6,345 bases of DNA, taken from NCBI GenBank assembly GCA_030146615.1, contig JASLBL010000146.1, positions 1-6,345 on the forward strand. Reading direction: 5' to 3'. Shown in pieces: positions 1 to 4,980 of this stretch. The notes under the pieces were generated by a model, which did not search any database, was not told the DNA's origin, and was given only the letters and a program-made list of their open reading frames with translations. Source of the DNA: Actinomycetes bacterium. Lineage in GTDB: Bacteria; Actinomycetota; CALGFH01. Position numbers and translations under genes: made by a program. Every line of letters starts with the position of its first letter. Position 1 is the first letter of the stretch.

Positions 1-1445
1 GCGCGTTGGGCCTCGACCTGGCGTTCGGTGGCGGCCAGGCGGCGGGCGGCGGCGGCCAGCTGGTCGCGGTGCTGGTCGGCGGCGCGGCGGTCGGCGTCGC
101 GGGCGGCCTGCTGGGTGGCGAGGTCGGCCCGCTCAACCCCGAACCGGTCGACCTGGGTGGCGGTCTCGGTGCGGCGGGCCTCGAGGGCGGCGGTCTGGCC
201 GCGGAGCCGGCCGGCCTCGGCCTCCATCTGCTCGATCGTCCGCTCCAGGCCGGCGACCTCGCTGGCCAGACGGACCTCGCGCTTGTGGGCGGCGGCCCGG
301 TCGCGCTCGGCCCTGGCCGCGGCGTGGTCGTAGGCGGCCAGGGCGGCCCTGGCCCGGTTCCGGTGGCCGGCGGCCTCGTCAGCCGTGGCCGTGGTCGCGG
401 CCAGCTCGGCCTCGACCCGGGCCAGCTCCTCGGCGACCTCGGCCGCCTCCCGCTCCAGGTCGGCCACCGAGCGGCCGTCGGTCTCCTCGGCCAGGGACTC
501 GGCCAGGTGGCGGGCCCGGGCCTCGGCCAGGGCGACCGTGCCCCGCAGGCGCTCGCGCACGGTGGCCAGCCGGTGCACGGCGTCGGTGGCCCGGCCGGCC
601 TGCGGCTCCAGCTCGGCCAGCTCGGCCTGGAGGGCCCGCTCGCGCGCCTCCTCGGCGTCGTGGCGCTGCTCCAGCTCGGCCAGGCGGGTGGCGAAGGCGG
701 CCTCCTCGGCGTCCAGCGAGGCCGAGCGCTCCCGCAGCCCGGCCAGCTCCCGGGCCCGCAGGGTGAGCCGGACCTCGCGCAGCTCGGCCGCGACCTCGGC
801 CGCCCTGGCCGCGGTCTCGGCCTGCTGCTGGAGCGGCTTGAGCTGGCGGCGCAGCTCCCCGACCAGGTCGGACAGCCTGACCAGGTGCTGCTCCATGCCG
901 GCCAGCTTGCGCAGCGCCTTCTCCTTGCGGCGGCGGTGCTTGTAGACGCCGGCCGCCTCCTCGATGGCCGCCCGGCGGTCCTCGGGCCGCCCCTGGAGGA
1001 CGTCCTCGAGGCGGTTCTGGCCGAGCACGGTGTGCAGCTCGCGGCCGACGCCGGTGTCCGACAGCAGCTCCTGGATGTCGAGCAGCCGGCAGGGGGTGCC
1101 GTTGATGGCGTACTCGCTCTCCCCGGAGCGGTACAGCAGTCGGGTGACCGTCACCTCGGTGAACTCGATGGGCAGCAGCCCGGCCGAGTTGTCGATGGTG
1201 AGGGCGACCTCGGCCCGGCCGAGGGCGCCGCGGCTGCCCGTGCCGGCGAAGATGACGTCCTGCATCTTGCCGCCGCGCAGCGACTTCGGTCCCTGCTCGC
1301 CGAGCACCCAGGCGATGGCGTCGACCACGTTGGATTTCCCGGAGCCGTTGGGGCCGACGATGACCGTGATCCCCGGCTCGAAGTCCAGGGTGGTCTTCTC
1401 GGCGAACGACTTGAACCCGCGCAGGGTCAGCGACTTCAGGAACAC
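1..1445 (-). CDS. smc: Chromosome partition protein Smc, N-terminal part (cut by window edge)
   Basis: Smc is the ATPase core of bacterial condensin; with ScpA and ScpB it compacts and segregates the chromosome. The visible 481 codons begin FLKSLTLRGFKSFAEKT, as in actinobacterial Smc. The Walker A motif GPNGSGKS is at residues 31-38, followed by VVDAIAWVLGEQG, the arginine-containing loop LRGGKMQDVIFAG, and the post-Q-loop block RPEDRRAAIEEAAGV. From about residue 165 to the edge the protein is Ala/Glu/Arg/Leu-rich coiled coil (first arm). The hinge, second arm, signature motif and Walker B lie outside the window. I chose GTG at 1445 because family members start right before FLKSL; a GGGGGTG Shine-Dalgarno-like stretch lies 12 bases upstream. 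An in-frame GTG at 1460 is the only other option, since an in-frame TAG sits at 1464-1466. One oddity: the usual GQG before the LxxIL motif reads GQN. Identity is very secure; the start is less so. Confidence 0.96.
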   Translation of the reverse strand, partial: MFLKSLTLRGFKSFAEKTTLDFEPGITVIVGPNGSGKSNVVDAIAWVLGEQGPKSLRGGKMQDVIFAGTGSRGALGRAEVALTIDNSAGLLPIEFTEVTVTRLLYRSGESEYAINGTPCRLLDIQELLSDTGVGRELHTVLGQNRLEDVLQGRPEDRRAAIEEAAGVYKHRRRKEKALRKLAGMEQHLVRLSDLVGELRRQLKPLQQQAETAARAAEVAAELREVRLTLRARELAGLRERSASLDAEEAAFATRLAELEQRHDAEEARERALQAELAELEPQAGRATDAVHRLATVRERLRGTVALAEARARHLAESLAEETDGRSVADLEREAAEVAEELARVEAELAATTATADEAAGHRNRARAALAAYDHAAARAERDRAAAHKREVRLASEVAGLERTIEQMEAEAGRLRGQTAALEARRTETATQVDRFGVERADLATQQAARDADRRAADQHRDQLAAAARRLAATERQVEAQR

Positions 1446-1485
1446 GCGGCTGGCCCGCACCCCCTACTCGCCATTTGGCGCCCGC

Positions 1486-1499
1486 ATGCTAGCACGGGC
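1486..1499 (-). promoter_or_regulatory. Possible extended -10 promoter for smc
   Basis: On the minus strand TGCTAGCAT (1486-1494) fits an extended -10 element (TGn followed by TAGCAT). It would start transcription near 1479, about 34 bases before the smc start. No convincing -35 box is seen 17 bases upstream. The site overlaps an 8-base palindrome TGCTAGCA and imperfect flanking arms GCCCG/CGGGC (1480-1499), so a regulator could bind here. Both readings are weak inferences from short motifs. Confidence 0.3.
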
Positions 1500-1540
1500 A
1501 TCCGACGATTCCGGGGATGTCGGAGGAGGTCGGGCAAAGG

Positions 1541-1567
1541 TTCGGGGCCCCCGGTGGAGGCCCCGAA
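1541..1567 (-). terminator. Perfect 9-bp hairpin, possible second terminator after the small coiled-coil gene
   Basis: Arms TTCGGGGCC and GGCCCCGAA (1541-1549 and 1559-1567) are perfectly complementary around a 9-base loop. On the minus strand the stem is followed by CCTTTGCC, a poor U-tract, so it may be a back-up terminator of the high-GC type or an RNA stabilising structure between the small gene and smc. Confidence 0.45.
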
Positions 1568-1571
1568 GTTG

Positions 1572-1594
1572 ACGAAACCCTGGCTAGGCCAGGG
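1572..1594 (-). terminator. Intrinsic terminator built around the stop codon of the 61-aa gene
   Basis: Minus-strand arms CCCTGGC and GCCAGGG (1588-1594 and 1578-1584) form a perfect 7-bp stem with a 3-base loop, followed by TTTCGTC. The TAG stop of the upstream gene (1584-1586) lies in the loop and its edge, so a terminating ribosome would cover the 5' arm. The tail matches that of the hairpin after acyP (TTTCGTC), which supports a terminator role although the U-tract is short. Confidence 0.6.
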
Positions 1595-1769
1595 CTGCTT
1601 CCTTGGTGGTCGAGGTGCGGAAGCCCTCGACCTCGCGAAGGGCGAGCTCCTGCTCCGCTACCGCGAGGTGCCGCTCGAGCTCGGCGACACGCGCTTTGAG
1701 GGCATTCAGCTCCCGCAAGATCATGTAGGCGGGCGGCTGACCTACGTAGCCCATGAGCGCCTTCGACAT
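1584..1769 (-). CDS. Small coiled-coil protein, 61 aa, unknown function
   Basis: I do not recognise this protein with confidence. It begins MSKALMGYVGQPPAYM, then residues 17-50 form one amphipathic helix with Leu/Ala/Val spacing of a heptad coiled coil (LRELNALKARVAELERHL and onward). The tail is polar and ends KEAALA. There is no signal peptide or membrane segment, so it should be cytoplasmic and may form dimers. ATG at 1769 is preceded by GGAGGAG with an 8-base gap, an excellent ribosome binding site. An upstream in-frame GTG at 1787 overlaps that site and was rejected. Codons mostly end in G/C, as in neighbouring genes. It sits alone between two terminator-like hairpins and a promoter, and is followed by smc in the same direction. 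Short leucine-zipper-like actinobacterial proteins starting MSKALxG would be natural homologues to search for; a link to Smc is only positional. Confidence 0.75.
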   Translation of the reverse strand: MSKALMGYVGQPPAYMILRELNALKARVAELERHLAVAEQELALREVEGFRTSTTKEAALA

Positions 1770-1990
1770 CCGGGAAGCTCCTCCCACTGCAGCGGCTTCG
1801 GGGTACCGCTGCGCTCTTGTCCGCTGGGCTGGCGCGCCACAAGGGTCGTCCAGCGCCGTGCGGAACGGCCGACGACTACTTACGGTTTGTTCCCCGGGAG
1901 AGGAAGACCCAAAACGTGTGCGTGACCCCGCCCGGTGCAGCCGGGCTGAGCAGTTACCGCGTCTGGGCGGTCCCAGAGACCTGATTTCAC
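1770..1990 (-). promoter_or_regulatory. Putative structured 5' leader of the 61-aa gene
   Basis: About 220 bases separate the predicted transcription start (near 1990) from the ATG at 1769, and I see no gene in them. Several local hairpins can be read on the minus strand. They are GTC-TC-TGGG/CCCA-GAC (1961-1980), GCCCGG/CCGGGC with a 5-base loop (1930-1946), GGAAC-AAA-CCG/CGG-CC-GTTCC (1862-1893), GCAGCGG/CCGCTGC with a 10-base loop (1789-1812), and GGGAG/TTCCC (1772-1785), which would bury the ribosome binding site. I could not match it to a riboswitch class I know. It may be a regulatory leader or a separate small RNA; the structure is read by eye only. Confidence 0.4.
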
Positions 1991-1996
1991 AAGCGG

Positions 1997-2025
1997 ACTA
2001 TAACACGTCCGTATGGAGGCGCCAA
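1997..2025 (-). promoter_or_regulatory. Sigma70-type promoter for the 61-aa gene transcript
   Basis: On the minus strand TTGGCG (2020-2025) and TATAGT (1997-2002) are separated by exactly 17 bases, a close fit to a housekeeping promoter. The -10 region is a small AT-rich island in otherwise GC-rich sequence, and it lies just after the terminator that closes the acyP operon. The predicted transcription start is near 1990. Confidence 0.65.
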
Positions 2026-2040
2026 GCGAGCCCATCGAGA

Positions 2041-2062
2041 CGAAACCGCCAGGCCCTGGCGG
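2041..2062 (-). terminator. Intrinsic terminator after acyP
   Basis: Minus-strand arms CCGCCAG and CTGGCGG (2056-2062 and 2046-2052) form a perfect 7-bp stem with a 3-base loop, followed by TTTCGTCTCG. It starts 4 bases past the acyP stop codon and would close the long yceD-to-acyP transcription unit before the next promoter. Confidence 0.65.
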
Positions 2063-2065
2063 CCC

Positions 2066-2350
2066 CTAGCGGGCCTCGAACCGGTGGAACTCGCCGGTGG
2101 CCGGGGTCCGCTCGGTGTCGAGGGACTGGACCTCGGCCCAGCGGGGGCCCTGGTGGAGGAAGGCCTCGAGCTGGTCGAGCCGGTCGGGGGCGCCCTCGGC
2201 CTCGACCCGGACCGAGCCGTCGGGCAGGTTCTCGGCGTACCCGGTGAGCCCGAGCCTGCCGGCCTGCGACTGCACCGCCCAGCGGAAGCCGACGCCCTGG
2301 ACCTCGCCCTTGATCACGGCCTTGAGCCGCATGTCCGAAGGCTGATTCAT
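2066..2350 (-). CDS. acyP: Acylphosphatase, 94 aa
   Basis: Acylphosphatase hydrolyses the carboxyl-phosphate bond of small acyl phosphates in the cytoplasm. The signature GEVQGVGFRW is present, with catalytic Arg at residue 23, followed by GLTGYAENLPDGSV, which supplies the catalytic Asn at residue 41 and the Asp-Gly turn. Length suits the family (about 90 aa). I chose ATG at 2350, giving MNQPSDMRLKAV. The second ATG at 2332 (MRLKAV) gives 88 aa and also fits the family; neither has a strong ribosome binding site, the GGAGGA upstream being about 19 bases from the first ATG. It is the last gene of the operon, 82 bases after the transpeptidase gene, with a strong hairpin in that spacer. An acyP gene just ahead of smc is a familiar actinobacterial order. 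Confidence 0.92.
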   Translation of the reverse strand: MNQPSDMRLKAVIKGEVQGVGFRWAVQSQAGRLGLTGYAENLPDGSVRVEAEGAPDRLDQLEAFLHQGPRWAEVQSLDTERTPATGEFHRFEAR

Positions 2351-2381
2351 CGGGGCACCGCCCCGGAGATCCTCCGACACA

Positions 2382-2408
2382 CCGGGGCACCCCTTCGGGG
2401 TTCCCCGG
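2382..2408 (-). other. Strong nested hairpin in the ldt-acyP spacer
   Basis: The RNA can fold as CCGGGG/CCCCGG (6 bp), a 2x2 internal loop, CCCC/GGGG (4 bp) and a GAA triloop. No U-tract follows, so it does not look like a terminator. It may stabilise or mark a cleavage point in the transcript ahead of acyP, possibly lowering acyP output relative to the genes before it. It may also simply be a GC-rich coincidence. Confidence 0.4.
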
Positions 2409-2432
2409 ACCCCTCCAGCCGGACCGCTCCGG

Positions 2433-3236
2433 TCATGCCTGGATCGTGACCGGGGTGCCGAGCGGCAGGGTCTCGGCCAGGAGGCTGATGGTCTCGTTGT
2501 CCGTGCGGACACAGCCGTTGGACACCGGCTGGCCGAGCTTCCACGGCTGGTAGGTGCCGTGCAGGGCGATCTGGCCGTCGCCGGTCCCGAAGGTCTGGTG
2601 GACCTCGGAGTAGCCGGAGAGGCCGAGCGCCCAGGCGCCGTAGGCGTCGGCCGAGATCTGGGGCGGCCGCAACTTCACGGTCACGTAGAACCGCCCGGTC
2701 GGGGTGGGCGTGCCCGCGGTCCCGATCCCGACCCGGAAGGAGCGGATCTTGCGGCGGTCGCGCAGCAGGCTGGCCGTGCGCGAGGAGAGGTCGACCACCA
2801 CCTCGTGGGTCACCGGCCGGATCCGGACCTGGTCGCGCCGGACCCAGCCGCTGGAGCCGTTGGGCCGCCTGGGCAGCAGGACCTTGAGCCAGGTCTCCCC
2901 GGTGGCGGTGCGCCGGGCCTGGTCGATCAGGAACGGCGTGGGGCTCCCCCAGGGGAGTTCCTCGGGGAACACGGCGATGACGTCGCCCTTGTCGCCGGGC
3001 CGTGACAGGACGGTCACGTCCCTGGCGGCCAGGGCGACATAGGCGGGGGCGTTGCCGAGCTGGAGCTCGCCCGCCTTCGGGGTCGCCCTGGTCGTGGGGG
3101 CCGCCGGGCCGGCCGAGGGGTCGAGCGGGGCCTCCGGGGGCGGCTCCGGCCCGCCGCAGGCGGCCAGCGCGAGGACCATCGCGAGCACGGCGGCGATGAC
3201 GGCGGGAGCTGGCCAGCGGGTCTTCAGCTCTGACAT
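2433..3236 (-). CDS. L,D-transpeptidase lipoprotein with SH3-like domain, 267 aa
   Basis: This is a YkuD-fold L,D-transpeptidase, which makes 3-3 cross-links in peptidoglycan outside the membrane. Residues 1-26 are a lipoprotein signal peptide with a hydrophobic core and lipobox LAAC, Cys27 being the lipidation site. A Pro/Ala-rich linker (about 28-55) follows, then an SH3-like segment (about 64-140, with TWLKVLLPRRPNGSSGWV). The YkuD catalytic domain (about 144-267) contains PTPTGRFYV and the active-site block HGTYQP...SNGCVRT, with catalytic His226 and Cys242. The ATG at 3236 overlaps the end of the preceding glycosylase gene by 13 bases and has no clear ribosome binding site, so translation is probably coupled. 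An upstream in-frame start at 3308 was rejected because it would bury the signal peptide. A cell-wall enzyme is an unexpected partner for DNA-repair and RNA-processing genes. Confidence 0.93.
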   Translation of the reverse strand: MSELKTRWPAPAVIAAVLAMVLALAACGGPEPPPEAPLDPSAGPAAPTTRATPKAGELQLGNAPAYVALAARDVTVLSRPGDKGDVIAVFPEELPWGSPTPFLIDQARRTATGETWLKVLLPRRPNGSSGWVRRDQVRIRPVTHEVVVDLSSRTASLLRDRRKIRSFRVGIGTAGTPTPTGRFYVTVKLRPPQISADAYGAWALGLSGYSEVHQTFGTGDGQIALHGTYQPWKLGQPVSNGCVRTDNETISLLAETLPLGTPVTIQA

Positions 3237-4069
3237 TTGGGGCAATAGTACGTGGTCTGGCCGCGTTGGATGCGCTCCAGGACCAGAGGGGTGCGGCAGC
3301 GCCGGCATGGCTGGCCTTCGCGCTGGTAGACGCTGAGCTGGGGCTCGACCTCGCCCTTGCTGCCGTGCAGGTCCAGCCAGGGGGTCTCCCCCACCGACAC
3401 GCCCCGCAGGCGGACGGCGTCCTGGACCACCTCCTGGATGGCCCGGTGGAGCCGCCGCACCTCCTGGGCGGTGAGGCTGTCGGAGACCCGGTCCCAGCGC
3501 AGCCCGCCGGCCCAGAGGATCTCGTCGGCGTAGACCGGCCCGATGCCGGCCACGAAGGTGGGGTCGGTGAGCAGGGCCCGCAGCTTCTCCGGCCGGGCCC
3601 CGAGCCGGGCTCCAAGGGCCTGCCAGGCCAGGGCGTCGGCCAGCGGGTCGATGGCGCCGCGCCAGCGCTCGGCCAGCTCCTCCAGCTCCTCCTGGCCGCC
3701 CAGGAACAGCTCGCCCTCCTCCCCGAGGTCGAGCACCCGCAGGTCGCCGCCGACCGAGAAGCTGAGCACGGCGTCGGTCTGGCGGTCCACCGGGGCGGCG
3801 CTGCGCTGCTTGAGCAGGCGCCCGCTGGGGCCGAGGTCGATCACCAGGGCGGCCGTCTCCGGCCCGCCGTCAAGGCCCAGCAGAAGCAGGTTCCCGAGGC
3901 GGGCGGTGGAGCCGAGCTTGGCGCCGACGAGCCGGTCGGAGAACTCCTTGCGGTTGCGGTGGCGGCGCACCACCTTGGCCGCCCGCACCTCGACCGACTT
4001 GACCTTCCGGCCGCCGACCTCCTTGTCGAGATCCTGGCGGAGGGTCTCGACCTCCGGCAACTCGGGCAC
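3224..4069 (-). CDS. Fpg/MutM-family protein with degenerate DNA-contact residues, 281 aa
   Basis: The family excises oxidised purines such as 8-oxoguanine and nicks the abasic site. This protein has full family length and the usual layout. It starts PELPEVET, with the Pro2 nucleophile and Glu3 and Glu6 kept. The helix-two-turn-helix region is AGIGPVYADEILWAGGLRWD, and the zinc finger cysteines are C255, C258, C276 and C279, ending CPKCQ. Key positions differ from the family. The GKY lysine is Asn60, the HLGMSG methionine is Pro81 (and its His is Asp78), and the DPRxFG Arg and Phe are Gly116 and Glu118. The GIGN asparagine is Pro178, and the zinc-finger arginine five residues before Cys276 is Gln271. 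The frame is intact with normal codon use, so it does not look like a decaying pseudogene. GTG at 4069 has GGAGGA five bases upstream. It follows the other Fpg gene by 62 bases and overlaps the transpeptidase gene. Family membership is secure; glycosylase activity is doubtful (inference). Confidence 0.93.
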   Translation of the reverse strand: MPELPEVETLRQDLDKEVGGRKVKSVEVRAAKVVRRHRNRKEFSDRLVGAKLGSTARLGNLLLLGLDGGPETAALVIDLGPSGRLLKQRSAAPVDRQTDAVLSFSVGGDLRVLDLGEEGELFLGGQEELEELAERWRGAIDPLADALAWQALGARLGARPEKLRALLTDPTFVAGIGPVYADEILWAGGLRWDRVSDSLTAQEVRRLHRAIQEVVQDAVRLRGVSVGETPWLDLHGSKGEVEPQLSVYQREGQPCRRCRTPLVLERIQRGQTTYYCPKCQS

Positions 4070-4131
4070 AGGGATCCTCCGGCGGGCCGCCTCGCCTCGC
4101 CCGAGCTCCCCCGGGCCGGACGTGGCGCATT

Positions 4132-4980
4132 CTAGCGGAGGAAGCGGGAGCGGCGACGGTCGGCCAGGATGCGGCCGCCGGTCTGGCAGGTCGGGCAGTA
4201 GGAGGTCTCGCGGTCGCCCATCCAGACCGAGCGGATGGTGTCGCCGCAGACGAAGCAGGCGGCGCCGGCCCGGGCGTGGACGGCGAACAGCCGCTCGGAG
4301 GCCTTGGGGATGACGACCTCGTCGCCGACCTGCTGGGCGAGGGCCGCCCTGGCCTCGGTGAGGACCCCGACCAGGGCGGCGTGGAGGCGCTCGACCTCGG
4401 CCGGGTCGAGCCGCTCGGGACGGGCGAAGGGCGACATCTTGGCCCGGTGGAGCACGTCGTCGGACCAGGCGTTGCCGACCCCGGCCATGGCCCGCTGGTC
4501 GGTGAGCATGCCCTTGAGGGTGTGGCCGCCCTCGGCCAGGATGGCGGCCAGGCGCTCGGTGGTGAAGCCGGGGTCGAGCGGCTCCGGGCCGAGGCCGGCC
4601 AGGGGTGGGACCTTCTCGACGTCGTCGACCAGCCAGACCGCGGCCCGGCGCTGGGTGCCGCCCTCGGTCATGGACAGGACCCGGCCGTCCTCCAGCTCGA
4701 TGGTGAGCACGGCCACCTTGCGCGAGGCCGGCTTGGGCCCCAGCACCAGGCGGCCGCCGAGCGACAGGTGCGTGACCAGGAACAGCTCGCCCAGCTCCAG
4801 CCAAACGTACTTGGCCCGGCGGCCGGCCCCGGTGATGGCCAGGCCGGCCAGGGAGTCGATCGGGGGGTCGAAGGTCTTGAGGGCGGCCACCGAGACCACC
4901 CGGACGGCGGCGATCCTGGCTCCGCCCAGCCGGGCGGCGAGGTTCGCGGCCAGGACGTCGAGCTCGGGGAGCTCGGGCAC
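4132..4980 (-). CDS. Fpg/Nei-family DNA glycosylase, probably active, 282 aa
   Basis: This is a base-excision-repair glycosylase/AP lyase of the Fpg/Nei fold. It begins PELPELDVL with Pro2 (Schiff-base nucleophile), Glu3 and Glu6. Lys57 (RRAKYVW) and Asn170 (AGVGNAWSDDVL) are kept. The zinc finger has C242, C245, C262 and C265, with Arg257 five residues before the third Cys. The block MTEGGTQRRAAVWLV and the tail CPTCQTGGRILADRR match an actinobacterial Fpg/Nei subgroup distinct from classical MutM. In that subgroup the void-filling Met and Phe are replaced (Leu74 and Ala113 here), so lesion preference may differ from 8-oxoguanine. GTG at 4980 shares one base with the rnc stop codon (TAGTG), and GGGGGAG lies just upstream, which suggests coupled translation. 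The gene lies where fpg is usually found, directly after rnc. Family assignment is firm; I leave the symbol blank because fpg and nei cannot be separated by eye. Confidence 0.93.
   Translation of the reverse strand: MPELPELDVLAANLAARLGGARIAAVRVVSVAALKTFDPPIDSLAGLAITGAGRRAKYVWLELGELFLVTHLSLGGRLVLGPKPASRKVAVLTIELEDGRVLSMTEGGTQRRAAVWLVDDVEKVPPLAGLGPEPLDPGFTTERLAAILAEGGHTLKGMLTDQRAMAGVGNAWSDDVLHRAKMSPFARPERLDPAEVERLHAALVGVLTEARAALAQQVGDEVVIPKASERLFAVHARAGAACFVCGDTIRSVWMGDRETSYCPTCQTGGRILADRRRSRFLR

Noticed and set aside
1489..1842. 117-codon minus-strand frame overlapping the small coiled-coil gene
   Set aside because: It has biased composition, no good ribosome site and no recognisable motif, and it competes with the better-supported 61-aa frame.
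6..1925. 639-codon open frame on the plus strand, opposite smc
   Set aside because: It is antisense to a clear Smc coding frame, is very Gly/Leu/Ala-rich with no domain, and is explained by the lack of stop codons in high-GC antisense frames.
1786..1930. Resemblance to a c-di-GMP-I riboswitch (CACGCACA) or a T-box (CGGTACC)
   Set aside because: Only a few bases match; the rest of the conserved core of either class is missing, and the T-box UGGN is absent.
1572..1990. Could the ~420-base transcript be tmRNA or RNase P RNA?
   Set aside because: There is no tRNA-like 3' end with a GGTTCGA-type loop, no CCA, and no GAGGAAAGTCC-type RNase P core; the ALA ending of the small protein resembles a tmRNA tag only by chance.
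2347..3615. 422-codon minus-strand frame across fpg2, ldt and the spacer
   Set aside because: It is a shadow of the genuine Fpg-family and L,D-transpeptidase frames; its composition is Arg/Pro-rich without motifs.
4132..4980. Whether the first Fpg gene is also degenerate
   Set aside because: Its Met and Phe replacements are typical of its Fpg/Nei subgroup, and the Pro2, Glu3, Lys57, Asn170, Arg257 and zinc residues are all present, so it is probably active.
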